Origin: Isoperla grammatica
Lineage: Eukaryota; Arthropoda; Insecta; Plecoptera; Perlodidae
Length of the DNA: 64,000 bases
Direction: 5' to 3'
Assembly: GCA_945910005.1 (NCBI GenBank)
Contig: OX246746.1
Coordinates: 32,263,624 to 32,327,623, forward strand
The notes under the pieces are model-generated. The model was not told the origin of the DNA. It saw nothing but the letters and a program-made list of their open reading frames with translations, and searched no databases. Of the stretch, positions 34,040 to 49,000 are shown in pieces. How positions within the stretch are numbered: position 1 is the first letter of the stretch; each line of letters begins with the position of its first letter. The position numbers and the translations under genes were made by a program.

Positions 34040-36901
34040 GGAAAGCCTCAAAATAACAGTTTTGTTAGTTCTTCGACCTTCGCCACAGAAATAAATGTCA
34101 ATATGAAAATCATTCTCGAGTAAAGTAGGCAATAGTGTTCCACATGCTTGTAAAAATGTGTTGTTTTATATTGTTATATTATGCTATAGTAATTTGCCAG
34201 ATAATGTGGTTATTGTGCCCGGTGATAGCGATTAAATTACAAAATTGAACCAAATGGGAACGAACCCAAATCACTCTGCTGTTATGTATGTCGCTTTATA
34301 TGTTCGCTATTTCATTTACCACGCACAAATACAATCATAAAACTTCATGTAAATGTATTTCATAATACGGACGCGGGTTCCCGTGAGGCCGAAATATACG
34401 TAGATCCGTATGTTTTAGGTATCAGTCCAAGTGTAAAATTAAAAATAGTATACAATCTAGTAGTGGTGGGTTGGGGTATAGTGGGGGGTAATCTCAATAT
34501 ATTTTAAAAGCAATACTGGGGAACATGATTAATTATAAAAGTGAAACAACGAGTGTAAACTAAACGGATACTAAGCAATACTGAGAAATTACTCAAATTG
34601 TTTCTTTGCCACATATAATTTGGAATTTGATGGTGAATACGTGGATTTCCGTAAAAAAATATTTCGGCATCGCAAGAAATGCAAGCGTGTTACGAGCATT
34701 CCCTATTTATAATAGATATAATTTTTGTTTACCCAATTCATTGCATAATTATATGATATCAGAAAATGTATTTTGTTTTACCACATGCCTATTATATGCT
34801 GGGTTTTCTACCAAAAGCTATAAATAGCAGTAAAAATATAAAGTGAGCTTGTTGAGGACTAACCGAATGAGCACAAGAGTAAAAAAAAAATACACAATTT
34901 GATGTTTATCTTGAGGCCGGTGCCAAGTGTTGAATAGGGCCGTAGCTGGGGTCCATCACACCCACAATTCACAAAATACAAATTTATTTCACATAACATT
35001 TGTGAACTTGTAGCTAACGCGTCACTATTAGTCCAACAGAAGGGAACGAGACACAGTCCTAAATACTCGTCGTATACAATACTGTGCATTAACTTCAACA
35101 GCCGTAGTAGCATGGTTCGGGGCTGAGCAGAAAGTTATTGTACAGATAACCGAATATACTAAATACAATACGCCCGCACAGTAACTAGGCCAACCATGTA
35201 CGCAATATTTATAAATAGCCGTAGCTTTACGTGGTTGAACAGTACATTACCACAAAGCACAAAACAGAACACAATATAATATGCGCCCGAACAGTCACAC
35301 AGTAAACCCGTCAAGATATCAGAAGTATTTCACTGCATACCTTACCGCCTCTTCTAGGCGACACATTCTTGGAATCAGTGACCCATACGCCATCCCAAAC
35401 AATAGCTTGACAATCTTAAAATTGGATAATTGCGATACGGAACTGAGGAAGTCAATAATTCTGCCATGACTACACAGAGCAGGCTTCACTATTCAAACCG
35501 TTTCTAGCATACACCCCCCCCCCTAGGTCTATATCGCCAAATTATATCTTCGGTGTTTACCCTCAAATAATTTCAGTTTACATATTATTGATCGTGTGAG
35601 GCCAAAATAATAAATAAATAAAATATGAAAGATGCAGTAGAGGAAGTTATTTATGGGGTACGTAATAAGTACTGTACTTTCTGCAGTATGTACGTATAAA
35701 CTTCGGCGGATACTTCGTGGTAAGCTTATTGGTAAGCCAAAGGTAAACACACATTTTGGCCTCAAATATGGGCCGTTGCGATGTCACGTGAATACTCCCT
35801 TTCACGTTACATGATCGACTTGGAATTCGTTAGCTATCAGGTTCGATACCAATCACCGGCAATCTTGACTCAAAGTGATTTCCTCATTCAAACGACAAAT
35901 ACTGAGATTGTTTACAAATAGGAAAACGCTCTGTTTGAAGCGTTGATAAGCGAGCGCGTCAATATCTACGAACTTTCTGGCGAAAAGTTTTCAATGCTAA
36001 TACAAACAACAATAAACAACAATTCAAGAATGCGCATTGCAAAATTTTTTCTAATTTCCATAGCTTTTATACTTCCAGACATTGTTGGATGCAGTGCAAT
36101 GTGCGTTGCTAAGAATTTTCGTCGTCATGTTTTCAACACGGTCCGCCACCGTTACTAACAGTTATTGACAGCAATAGAAATGTAATTTCTGCCTCAAATA
36201 CGTATCGGATCGCTTTTAAATTAGTATATTCGTGACCGGACAAAAATTAACTATAAGATAGCCACCTCACATTTTGATGTCACTGTGTTTCAGAAATATA
36301 TTTTCGAGTAACTTTTGTGTAACTTTGCCAATATTTATCAGATCGCCATAAAGTAAACATATTCGTGACCGGAATAAGCTTTAAAAAAATATGGCTATCT
36401 CACATTTTGCCGCCATTTTGTTTCAGAAAAATATTTTGCAGTAACTATGGTGTAGCTTTGTAACTTTTCGAACGATTTTGCCTCAAAACTATACACCTTC
36501 AATCCACTTTGAGGCTTCAAGTTGATCGAACTTTCCGTTCAGCCGCTATGGACAGACATAAAAAAAAACAAAAAAACAAAAAAAAACAGAACGAAGTGCC
36601 ATAAGAGTCTAGTGGAGACGCTCGCTTCGCTCGCTTGAAAAAAAAAACTTATGAAATTCCCTCCCAACTATCCCTACACCCAATGCTAAGTTTAGTTATC
36701 TGATTATTGATATTTTGTCCCTGCACAGGTTTTTTACGAAAAGAAAGCTACTAGTTTTTTTTTACATAATGCCTATCGTGTAATAACCCCTGCTGGAAAT
36801 AAGTGCTTGTAACTTAGTGCGTGACAGAAAATAAGTACAGAGTTGTATGTACTTAGCTTCTACATATATATTTTTATATTGTTATTATGTATAAAAACGA
36901 A

Positions 36902-37213
<312 letters not shown>

Positions 37214-37260
37214 GTGTATGTATGTCTGTGTGTGTGTGTGTGTGTGTGTATATGTCCTTT

Positions 37261-37365
37261 ATACATTACTACACCATTCATCCGATTGCGATGAAACTTT
37301 GGTGAGTTGTTGGCGCACGCCCGCGAAGGTTTCTGAATGATAACAACCGCCCCCCCCCCCCCCCT
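37261..37365 (+). repeat. Conserved flank of the GT array with C-run
   Basis: Contains cattcatccgattgcgatga, then aaactttggtgagttgttgg and cgcacgcccgcgaagg, ending in 14-15 C. I recall similar ccgattgcgatgaaac motifs next to microsatellites in other invertebrate genomes, but this is from memory only. Copy B is at 50266-50370. Confidence 0.5.
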
Positions 37366-37612
37366 TTGTGTACCACCAGACGGAAAAATACATTGTGTGT
37401 CAAAAAGCACTTCAAGAAACAGAATTAAAACATTAGGTAACACTTTATTTCTTTCAGTGACATTGCAACGCATGTTTGCTAGTTACATTATAAATTCGCA
37501 TTAGTACAGGTAGATCAAAACTCAGAGAAGAATAGTGACAGTCGGGAAGTTACGGTTTCAACTCCCAACACTGGAAATGTTGACTAAACGTTTTCACGAA
37601 GACTGTCACCAA

Positions 37613-37680
37613 TAGAGATAGCTCAGGGGTAGAGCACGAGACTCTAATTCGGGAGGTCGCGGATTTGATTCCAACCACCG
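37613..37680 (+). repeat. tRNA-derived SINE-like head, copy A
   Basis: tagctcaggggtagagc is a consensus A box forming a perfect GCTC/GAGC D stem, followed by a 21-nt anticodon-like stretch and ggatttgattcc, a degraded B box. The acceptor and T stems do not pair, so it is SINE-like, not a tRNA gene. Copy B is at 50618-50685. Confidence 0.6.
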
Positions 37681-38624
37681 TAAATCCTGAGTGGAATTTT
37701 GTCCCAGGTTTGTTAATCATAAATCGGATAATGAATATAGTAGGAACACTCGCACACTTGATTTTAAACTACAGCCAAAATTCAAAGAGTTTTGTTTATG
37801 TCTCGGAGAGATATTGCGATCAACGATGTTTTCATATGAAACTTCGTAAAAATATTGATCATTTTTAGAAAGTTTACTAAGTAATCATCTCTATTCATGG
37901 CACCCTTTGTGACCCGTCACCTTTGAGAGGCCCTCTCAGACATGGTAGCTGGCGCTCGCCGGTGTCGGCCAAGGTCCACCAGATCGCTAATAGATTAGTG
38001 GACTTTAGTGTCGGCCAGACATCGTCTTTTGTTCCATGGGAGCGAACGACCGTGCAGCTATCTGTGGCAAAACGCTGAACTCGGTGAAGGAAATAACGGA
38101 AAAATCCCGGTATGATGCAAGCATGTATACTTACACTCATAACTGTATTATCGTTCTAAGCACATACCAATAAAAATAACAACGCTAAAGTGGACAAAAT
38201 TTTCTACTAAGATCACTGATAATGGCTCTGCTAGCTCTTGTCAAACTCGCACAAATAAATAAAATGTGCACATCGATTCTACATACAAACATACAAATGT
38301 ACATATTTCATTATTTTTTTAAATTATTTTTCTTCAATAAAATAACATATTTTATCAGTGGTCTTAGTCGATATACCCTTTGCGTACCCGGATATAAAAA
38401 ATAAGACAAATCCTATTACTAGTTTAGGCGCTACAAGTGTAAGTTTGGCCACATGTTTTTAGTAGTAAAATGACTACTGCCGAACGCTCTTAAATACAGA
38501 TGGTTTGGATTTCAGCTACCCCCTAGTCCTAATGTTATTAAGACATTAGTGTTATCAAGTGAACTTACCTCTTCTTGCTTGATGTGACGCGTTCAAGGCG
38601 TAGAAGTGGTCACCGTGGCAAGAG

Positions 38625-38906
38625 TTGCCGATCTGTGGGTTTGAGACCAGAGGGGCAGCGGTTCCCCAATGCCTATGTTTGCTCCCTATGAGCCAGCTCC
38701 CTTACAACTGCGTTAGTACGCTTACGGAAGGCTTGTGCATCAACCAACTGGTACCTACAGCTGAAGGGGGTTCCCCAACTGCACCACAATGGCAACACCC
38801 GGCGCTCCTCTCCCCCACCGTCAACTCCCCCACAGTGCCCACTATGCCAGTGACTCAGCTACCCGCCTCATCTTCTTGGCTGACGACCAGTCGATCTCTT
38901 CCCTGA
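38625..38906 (+). other. Conserved 93-codon open frame, copy A
   Basis: Starts MPICGFETRGAAVPQCLCLL and is rich in Pro, Thr and Ser after residue 45. It lies in a locally GC-richer stretch (38580-38910) and is identical at 51639-51920. A neighbouring frame is also partly open. Origin unknown; a captured exon or old element fragment is possible. Confidence 0.3.
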
Positions 38907-39227
38907 AGCAGCCCTGTAAACAAGGATGATCATAATTATTCCTAACTCGGGTTCCTGTTTCAAAACTAAGACATGCGACGACAACAACGAGGTTAATCTA
39001 GACAGATGGGCTGTTAATTATGACAGTTGTGTGATTGTAACAGTCGTACAAGTTTTCTCTTAGACCTGGTTTACATTACTCGCTTTTAAATTAACTCAAA
39101 TAACGCTGGTAATTTTAGCGTGTAAACGTAATCATGAAGCTATCACAGGTCAACTTTTTACTCGAGTTGGTACTCGGAGTAACTCGAGTAACTGGCCATG
39201 ATCCGAGTATAATCATATGGACAATGA

Positions 39228-39348
39228 TATATTTAATTAGTTCTAAGTAGACTTAATAAGGTAAACGCATGGAAATATTTGACATTTATGTCCGTACAAC
39301 ATGCTTACGCCGGTTTTGACTGAGTTTGTATGTATTGCAACAATAAAA
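39228..39348 (+). mobile_element. LINE-like 3'-end fragment, copy A
   Basis: tagttctaagtagac..aataaggtaaac..gcatggaaatatttgaca..gccggttttgactgag..tgtattgcaacaataaaa matches the minus strand of 63104-63226, which lies downstream of a retrotransposon endonuclease frame. Here it ends in an AT-rich (TAA/TTA) run. A 5'-truncated insertion is the likely source. Copy B is at 52242-52362. Confidence 0.7.
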
Positions 39349-39766
39349 CAACAACAAAAATAATAATTTTTATAATAATAATAATAATTATTATTATTAT
39401 TATTATAATAATATTTGTATTATTATTAGGCCTAGACCCGAAACTATACTACCGCTACAGCACGAAGAAGCATTGCCCAAAAACAATCAGAATTATCAGT
39501 AAGTTGCCTATTGATGCGTCTAACCATGTATATCTAGGGTCACCGTGTAGGGTCGTACCATGTGAAGGGAAGTTCTGGAAGCCAGACGATCCTGTCCCAG
39601 CTGTAAACCCCTGCGAACAATGCAGCAGACCATGTAAGGTTTCTGTTGACACACGTGTGACTTACTTATAGAATGGTACCAGCAGTGGCACTAGGAGATA
39701 CACACACAACAATGGGTGAATGCTCAAGACCGCTAAATACAGGCCCTACCTAGGGGGGGAAGAGTT

Positions 39767-40159
39767 TTGGCAAGAGCATTCTACCCAGCTAAAGCTCGAA
39801 ACAACCTGCCGGTACATTGTATAAAGCGGTCACACCGAAGTTATGAGTTGTGTTTCCACTGTTTTCCTATTCGAGTCCAGTGGCGTAGATACTCGACGTT
39901 CTCGCAGACGATCTCGAAGTCGAAACCCTCACTGATCGCCTGCCAGACACCCCACCATTTTAACGCATTTACTGTGGCGTTTGCAGTATTTGAATTAATT
40001 GATGCAAGGAATTTGTTACAAAACCGAGAAACGAATGAACCAAATACTGAAACGCGCTTCTTCAAGAAACGAGAAGGGTGCTGGTTGATGTCTTGTCAAG
40101 ATGTATCGATTCCCTTTGTGGTCTGCATGGATTGGACTGCATCATACGTTGCAATATGA
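39767..40159 (+). other. Unassigned 130-codon open frame in front block B
   Basis: Begins MARAFYPAKARNNLPVHCIK and is moderately hydrophobic and Cys-containing; no signal peptide, domain or catalytic motif is recognised. The only two differences from the copy at 52781-53173 change the residue (Ile/Thr, Ser/Leu), and the copy in A is frameshifted, so purifying selection is not supported. It could be a decayed element ORF. Confidence 0.25.
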
Positions 40160-40630
40160 GATGTTCTATGCGTTGAACTATGCGTTGAACTATGGTGATC
40201 TGTAAAGAAGAACGTTATACACTTTTATTGTATAATCGCAATTAGAGATTTCATCATCGTGTCGTCTCCTGGCTAAATTGAAAGCTGAAATTAGACTATC
40301 CCCCTCCCCCCTACACTCACACACATGAGGGCGGAAAATGTCCTCTTCCTCCACCCCCCCAGACATGCACTGCTCCATTATACAAAACATGTTAAAAATC
40401 CAACTTGAAGCGTTGGGTTAGTAGGGTATGAGAATAGTTGAAGAGAAACGATAAAAATAATAATACAAAAAAAAATTTTAAAAGAATAAATAAATAAAAA
40501 TAATATATACATAGCCCGCAACCCCCCATCTCCCCCGCATGTGTTTGCAACTCGATGATATCAATGATACTTGTCAGTTTGCGTCTCTATCATTGCAGTA
40601 GAGTAGACAATTAGACAAAAAGAAGCCCAT

Positions 40631-40716
40631 GATGTCTTATGTGGGATTCGAACCCACGTCCCTAGATGCGGTACACGCCAAGGATCTGCGCCCTAATCGC
40701 CAAGCTAGGCCATCAC
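40631..40716 (-). repeat. tRNA-related SINE-like sequence, copy B
   Basis: Same structure as copy A: perfect T arm gtggg-ttcgaat-cccac, and a D-arm-like gctt..gggc pairing with two wobble pairs. The acceptor arms do not pair. Confidence 0.55.
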
Positions 40717-41628
40717 GGTTAGCAACAGTTCACGAAATATTGAGACTACCTCTCTCTCTCAAGGTAATTTGATGAATCCATTATCCTTGTTTCTCCCTTT
40801 TCCACACTAACCGTTGTATTTTGCAACACACTCACTCCACGCTGTCTTGTCCCATGCTGACGTCACAGCGAACTAAAGACAATGTACATGCGCACTTTCT
40901 CTGCGAAGATCTGCCTCGTGTTCGGTAAGGGTTGGAGGAAGTCTCGAAGATACCCATCGACGTCGTCTACAGCTGCAAAACAAAGCCAACGCAGAAGCAA
41001 CACGCACATAAAATAGATTCATCCCCTTCACCCCCTGAACCCAAACGAACAAGTCTAAGGATGGCCATACCACTGAACGAACACACACACCGGCAGACAT
41101 CTATACCTGAAAAAATGCACGCCGCCCGAAGGTAGGGAATACACTAAATCCGGTTGAAGTTCTGTCAAGCGCATGAACAACCAAGTGGCTGTGCCAACCT
41201 TCACGATCAAACTGTCCGAAATGGACAGAACCCATGAAGTTCCCGGGTCCTCTGAAGAGAACCTCAAAGGAACTATACGACTCTAATGCTCTAAACGCGG
41301 TCCTGAAGAAAGACATCTCTCTCCCACCCTCTCACCTAACAGGTGTTCAATTAAACAAAATGCACGCCGCCCGAAGGTAGGGAATACACTTAGTCCAGTA
41401 TAGTAACCAGTCAGTGACAAAGGCAGAAAATAACATTTCAATCTTTAGGAGTTATTAAAAGAAGTAATTGAATTTTCATTGTACTCACCCGGCACGATGT
41501 GCCAACATCTCAATGGACTAGGTGGACTGGATGGGGCCATTGTCTGGCAGCCCAACCCCACGTTCAGTGACTTGCTGTAACAGGACACTTGAGTTACAAC
41601 CATGCTTGAAATATTCAGTGCAAATTAA

Positions 41629-42072
41629 GGCCGTATCTCAAAGCTCCTTAAAAGGCAAAATAGTCAACTATTTTGGAGGAAGTAACGTAATAAGTAGGCG
41701 ACTAATACTCAAAGTCATTACACTTTTAGTCGATAGCAGCTGTTAGGAACCGAAAGTGGTGACTTCATTCGACAGCTAACGTCTAAAGATGGAGGACATT
41801 GAAGACAAAGCTGAGGTGCACATCAAATGTGAGTAAACAATGTATTATTTTACAATATCTGACTTTATGTCAGTGTAGACATTGCTTATTGCATCATTTA
41901 AATCATATGCTGTGGGCTTTATTAATATGTTTGGTATTTTTCGTTGGATTTAAAGGTTATGTCACTACCATCTAGTCATCATGTCCAAAGCTCTAGTGAT
42001 TAGCATTAAGCAGTTAATTTAGTTCCCAGTTGACTTCATTTGAGTCCATACTTGGAGCTTTGAGATACGGCT
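41629..42072 (+). mobile_element. Harbinger-like MITE, copy B1 (444 bp)
   Basis: Same site as the A copies. It is 3 bp longer (gatagcagctgtt versus gatagctgtt) and its right terminus has a C-to-T change (ggct). ATG at 41789. Confidence 0.8.
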
Positions 42073-43345
42073 TAATTAATTATTTTTGAATACGTAAAAG
42101 TAGTAGTATTCAAAATCGTAACAATGTCGAGTATGGCGTATGATGCATGAAATGTAGTAGGAGGTTGCCAGAAAAGATGCGTAAATTTGCCCAAACAACC
42201 AAGGTGGCATGGTAACTTATGTGTGTCACAAGTAGTAAACCTAAAATTTGCAATACAATCGTAATTAGAACATCCTATACAGTACGAATCTAGATTGCTT
42301 TAATTCGTCATTCTTTTTCAATACAAGTGCAAGTACTTTTCTTTATCGTGAATTTATACACAAACTATTGAAATTTTCCGTCCCAATGTAAAGAGATAGG
42401 CGTGCTGTGCCCCCTTAATGAAATAATAAATATAATAAAATTTACGGAATTAAGTTATCTAGTTCCTAACTCTTTACACATCATATCAATGAAGGAATAG
42501 TTTTATCGTCTTAGCAACAACGCTTGTATTTTCAACACACTCACTCCACGCTGTCTTGTCCCATGCTGACGTCACGGCGAACTAGACGCAATGTATACAT
42601 GCGCGCTTTCTCTGCGAAGATCATCCCCTGCCTCGTGTTTGGTAAGGGTTGGAGGAAGTCTCGAAGATATCCATCGACGTCGTCAACAACTGCAAAACAG
42701 AGCAAACGGAGAAGCAATACCAACAAAAAATAGATCCATCCCCTTCACTTCCTCAACCCAAACGAACGAGTCAAAGGATGGCCATACCACTGAACGAACA
42801 CACACACCGGCAGACATCTATACCAGAAAAAATGCACGCCGCCCGAAGGTAGGGAATACACTTAATCCGGTAGAAAATCTGTCGAGCGCATAAACAACCA
42901 AGTGGCTGTGCCAACCTTCGCGATCAAACTGTCCGAAATGGACCGAACCCATGAAGTTCCCGGATCCTCTGAAGAGATTCTCAAAGGAACTATACGACTC
43001 TTATGCTCTAAACGCGGTCCTGAAGAAAGACATCTCTCTCCCACCCTCTCACCTTAAAGGTGTTCAATCAAACAAAATGCACGCCGCCCGAAGGTAGGGA
43101 ATACACTTAGTCCAGTATAGAAACCAGTCAGTGATACAGGCAGAAAATAACATTCCAATCTTTAGGAGTTATTAAAAGAAGTAAATGAATTTTCAATGTA
43201 CTCACCCGGCACGATGTGCCGACGTCTCAATGGACTAGGTGGACTGGATCGGGACATTGTCTGGCAGCCTAACCACACGTTCAGTGACTTGCTGTAACAA
43301 GACACTTGAGTTACAACCATGCTTGAAATATTCAGTGCAAATTAA

Positions 43346-43786
43346 GGCCGTAGCTCAAAGCTCCTTAGTAGGCGAAATAGTAAACTATTTTGGAGGAAGT
43401 GACGTAATAAGTAGGCGACTAAAACTCAAAGTCGTTACACTTTTAGTCGATAGCTGTAAGGAACCGAAAGTGGTGACTTCATTCGACAGCTAACGTCTAA
43501 AGATGGAGGACATTGAAGACAAAGCTGAGGTGCACATCAAATGTGAGTAAACAATGTATTATTATACAATATCTGACTTTATGTCAGTGTAGACATTGCT
43601 TATTGCATCATTTAAATCATATGCTGTGGGCTTTATTAATATGTTTGGTATTTTTCGTTGGATTTAAAGGTTATGTCACTACCATCTAGTCATCATGTCC
43701 AAAGCTCTAGTGATTAGCATTTAGCAGTTAATTTAGTTACCAGTTGACTTCATTTGAGTCCATACTTGGAGCTTTGAGATACGGCC
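43346..43786 (+). mobile_element. Harbinger-like MITE, copy B2 (441 bp)
   Basis: Positional equivalent of A3 and C2. Flanked by TAA on both sides. ATG + GTGAGT at 43503. Confidence 0.85.
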
Positions 43787-45873
43787 TAATTAAGTATTTT
43801 TGAATACGTAAAAGTAGTAGTATTCAAAATCGTAACAATGTCGAGTATGGCGTATGATGCATGAAATGTAGTAGGAGGTTGCCAGAAAAGATGCGTAAAT
43901 TTGGCCAAACACACAAGGTGGCATGGTAACTTATGTGTGTCACAAGTAGTTAACCTAAAATGTGCAATACAATCGTAAACATCCTATACATTACGAATCT
44001 AGATTGCTTTTAACTGTCATTCTTTTTCAATTCAAGTGCCAGTACTTTTCTTTATCGTGAATTTTTACACAAACTATTGAAATTTTTCGTCCCAATGTAA
44101 AGAGATAAGCGTGCTGTGCCCCCTTAATGAAATAACAAATATAATTAAATTAACTCAATTAAGTTATCTAGTTCCTAACTCATTACACATCATATCAATG
44201 AAGGAATAGTTTTATCGTCGTAGCAACAACGCTTGTATTTTAAACACACTCACTCCACGCTGTCTTGTCCCATGCTGACGTCACGGCGAACTAGACGCAA
44301 TGTATACATGCGCGCTTTCTCTGCGAAGATCATCCCCTGCCTCGTGTTTGGTAAGGGTTGGAGGAAGTCTCGAAGATATCCATCGACGTCGTCTACAACT
44401 GCAAAACAGAGCAAACGGAGAAGCAACACGCACAAAAAATAGATTCGTCCCCTTCACCCCCTGAACCCAAACGAACAAGTCTAAGGATGGCCATACCACT
44501 GAACGAACACACACACCGGCAGAAGTCTATACCAGAAAAAATGCACGCCGCCCGAAGGTAGGGAATACACTTAATCCGGTAGAAAATCTGTCGAGCGCAT
44601 AAACAACCAAGTGGCTGTGCCAACCTTCGCGATCAAACTGTCCGAAAGGGACCGAACCCATGAAGTTCAGGGTCCTCTGAAGAGAACCTCAAAGGAACTA
44701 TACGACTCTAATGCTCTAAACGCGGTCCTGAAGAAAGACATCTCTCTTCCACCCCCTCACCTAAAAGGTGTTCAATCAAACAAAATGCACGCCGCCCGAA
44801 GGTAGGGAATACACTTAGTCCAGTATAGAAACCAGTCAGTGATACGGGCAGAAAATAACATTCCAATCTTTAGGAGTTATTAAAAGAAAAAATTGAATTT
44901 TCATTGTACTCACCCGGCACGATGTGCCAACATCTCAATGGACTAGGTGAACTGGATGGGGCCATTGTCTGGCAGCCTAACCACACGTTCAGTGACTTGC
45001 TGTAACAGGACACTTGAGTTACAACCGTGCTTGAAATATTCAGTGCAAATTAATTAAGCATTTTTGAATACTTAAAAGTAGTAGTAATCAAAATCGTAAC
45101 AATGTCGAACATGGCGTATGATGCATGAAATGAAGTGGGAGGTTGCCAGGATAGATGCACAAATTTACCGCGCCGCGGCAAGAGACATGGGAACCAGGCA
45201 TAATTCTTCTTGCGGTCTATATCAAAATCAAGCGTTATGGAGATGGCAGGTTTTGCATCTATACGACTCAAAATTATAAATACTATATTATTTTTTATGT
45301 CTGAACAGTAAAAACATTTAATAGATTTTTATATAAATACAAATAACATACGCTGGTTGCTCGTGAATGATTGCTACTCACCAGACATTGCCAAATAGGC
45401 CACTCGACGGTAGCTATGTGAACACAAGGGCTAGGGATCGCAATGGCAAGTCATCAGGCTCGCGGTGGGTACAGGCGTGCAGGTCCTTAAGTATCGGTCC
45501 TCCGTGGAGTACCTCAACAATGAGAAGCAACGAACAACTCTTGAACGTCACTAATCACCCACAATTAAGCGGTGCCTAAAGGCGAGACTTTATACTGATG
45601 ACCAAACCCGTTTGGAAGCACCCTCAGGTTTGCAGGTCCACATGCCAGGCGTTCCGTACGCACGCCATGTACCTGCCGGATTCCCCGCCAAGACACCGAC
45701 ACCCTCACCACTTTGAACCTTCGCCCAGTGACACAAAAGCTAAGCAGGACCCTCGCAGTCGGCAGCCTGTGGACAAACACGAAATATGTAGTTACACATA
45801 TTTATATACGTATTTCCTAACGCAATCATTGTCACCAGAGAACTGTGGTTTTTATAATATAATATAATACAAA

Positions 45874-46096
<223 letters not shown>

Positions 46097-49000
46097 TAAT
46101 AATTGTATTTCTAAGGCCTAATCCCAAAAACAATCAGACTTATCAGTCAGTTTATGATATAGTTAAAGCAAAACAAAAATAAATTAGGTGAAAACATTAT
46201 TAATTGTACATTATTATAACACGAAAAATTTACAAGGTTATGTTATATAAAGTCAGAATTGTATATTTTATGCATAAGCTAGGCATTTTTATCTAGTAAA
46301 ATAAGAGCTAGGTACGTAGCCGTAGATAGGTAGCCCGCCTGTCAGGGAAGTGTGTAGACTGCAAGTAGAATATAGGAATACAAATGAATGTGTAATGAGA
46401 AGGGCTCAAATCCGGTTAAATTATTATACATTGTTGTGAACTATTGTGATTGGGCAGTCCTAGTACTTATCTTCACTTCAATACTAAAGACCCAACCGTG
46501 AGGCGAGCGTAACATAACTCAGCCCTGCATATTGTACAGAATTCAAATTTTGCTTGTACTTAAATAATCAAATTACATAAATGGTTTTAAGAGCGTTCGG
46601 CAGAGGAGAGCGTTGTCAGATTTTGCGGTCAATGTCGAAACTAAATTCTTATTCTAGCGGCTGCTGTTATCGACCTTTTATGGCTGCTGTTACCCTCCCC
46701 CCTCCGACTACGGCGGTCCAACGTCCATCCACACAAAATCTACCTGCTTCGCGACACCCGTCTCCCTTCACTGGCAAACATCATAATTATCATTTCTAAG
46801 GAAAGCCTCAAAATAACAGTTTTTTTAGTTCTTCAACCTTCGCCACAGAAATAAATGTCAATATGAAAATCATTCTCGAGTAAAGTAGGCAATAGTGTTC
46901 CACATGCTTGTAAAAATGTGTTGTTTTATATTGTTATATTATGCTATAGTAATTTGCCAGATAATGTGGTTATTGTGCCCGGTGATAGCGATTAAATTAC
47001 AAAATTGAACCAAATGGGAACGAACCCAAATCACTCTGCTGTTATGTATGTCGCTTTATATGTTCGCTATTTCATTTACCACGCACAAATACAATCATAA
47101 AACTTCATGTAAATGTATTTCATAATACGGACGCGGGTTCCCGTGAGGCCGAAATATACGTAGATCCGTATGTTTTAGGTATCAGTCCAAGTGTAAAATT
47201 AAAAATAGTATACAATCTAGTAGTGGTGGGTTGGGGTATAGTGGGGGGTAATCTCAATATATAGTAAAAGCAATACTGGGGAACATGATTAATTATAAAA
47301 GTGAAACAACGAGTGTAAACTAAACGGATACTAAGCAATATTGAGACATTACTCAAATTGTTTCTTTGCCACATATAATTTGGAATTTGATGGTGAATAC
47401 GTGGATTTCCGTAAAAAAATATTTCGGCATCGCAAGAAATGCAAGCGTGTTACGAGCATTCCCTATTTATAATAGATATCATTTTTGTTTACCCAATTCA
47501 TTGCATAATTATATGATATCAGAAAATGTATTTTGTTTTACCACATGCCTATTATATGCTGGGTTTTCTACCAAAAGCTATAAATAGCAGTAAAAATATA
47601 AAGTGAGCTTGTTGAGGACTAACCGAATGAGCACAAGAGTAAAAAAAAAAATACACAATTTGATGTTTATCTTGAGGCCGGTGCCAAGTGTTGAATAGGG
47701 CCGTAGCTGGGGTCCATCACAGCCACAATTCACAAAATACAAATTTATTTCACATAACATTTGTGAACTTGTAGCTAACGCGTCACTATTAGTCCAACAC
47801 AAGGGAACGAGACACAGTCCTAAATACTCGTCGTATACAATACTGTGCATAAACTTCAACAGCCGTAGTAGCATGGTTCGGGGCTGAGCAGAAAGTTATT
47901 GTACAGATAACCGAATATACTAAATACAATACGCCCGCACAGTAACTAGGCCAACCATGTACGCAATATTTATAAATAGCCGTAGCTTTACGTGGTTGAA
48001 CAGTACATTACCACAAAGCACAAAACAGAACACAATATAATATGCGCCCGAACAGTCACACAGTAAACCCGTCAAGATATCAGAAGTATTTCACTGCATA
48101 CTTTACCGCCTCTTCTAGGCGACACATTCTTGGAATCAGTGACCCATACGCCATCCCAAACAATAGCTTGACAATCTTAAAATTGGATAATTGCGATACG
48201 GAACTGAGGAAGTCAATAATTCTGCCATGACTACACAGAGCAGGCTTCACTATTCAAACCGTTTCTAGCATACACCCCCCCCCCCTAGGTCTATATCGCC
48301 AAATTATATCTTCGGTGTTTACCCTCAAATAATTTCAGTTTACATATTATTGATCGTGTGAGGCCAAAATAATAAATAAATAAAATATGAAAGATGCAGT
48401 AGAGGAAGTTATTTATGGGGTACGTTATAAGTACTGTACTTTCTGCAGTATGTACGTATAAACTTCGGCGGATACTTCGTGGTAAGCTTATTGGTAAGCC
48501 AAAGGTAAACACACATTTTGGCCTCAAATATGGGCCGTTGCGATGTCACGTGAATACTCCCTATCACGTTACATGATCGACTTGGAATTTGTTAGCTATC
48601 AGGTTCGATACCAATCACCGGCAATCTTGACTAAAAGTGATTTCCTCATTCAAACGACAAATACTGAGATTGTTTACAAATAGGAAAACGCTCTGTTGGA
48701 AGCGTTGATAAGCGAGCGCGTCAATATCTACGAACTTTCTGGCGAAAAGTTTTCAATGCTTATACAAACAACAATAAACAACAATTCAAGAATGCGCATT
48801 GCAAAATTTTTTCTAATTTCCATAGCTTTTATACTTCCAGACATTGTTGGATGCAGTGCAATGTGCGTTGCTAAGAATTTTCGTCGTCATGTTTTCAACA
48901 CGGTCCGCCACCGTTACTAACAGTTATTGACAGCAATAGAAATGTAATTTCTGCCTCAAATACGTATCGGATCGCTTTTAAATTAGTATATTCGTGACCG

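Larger units (their letters stand above)
40811..45167 (+). repeat. Sub-array B: three ~1.71-kb tandem units
   Basis: TGACGTCA sites at 40858, 42567 and 44276, spacing 1,709 bp each. MITEs fill the first two units; the third has the unoccupied TAA site near 45051. Units correspond to A1-like, A3-like and A4 by shared variants, so A carries one extra A2-type unit. Confidence 0.9.

Noticed and set aside
34240..34290. B-box-like sequence on the minus strand (gggttcgttccc)
   Set aside because: A single short match with no A box upstream.
35820..35870. ggttcgatacc as a SINE head
   Set aside because: Isolated B-box match; upstream ttagctatc is not a convincing A box.
39330..39671. Cys-rich segment (PCRVVPCEGKFW..NPCEQCSRPC) as a secreted Cys-rich peptide
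   Set aside because: The frame begins in an AT-rich repeat, has no signal peptide and is broken in the older copy at 25195-25320; there is no evidence for a mature peptide.
39767..40159. 130-codon frame as a conserved protein gene
   Set aside because: Both differences between B and C change residues and the A copy is frameshifted; identity is explained by recent duplication.
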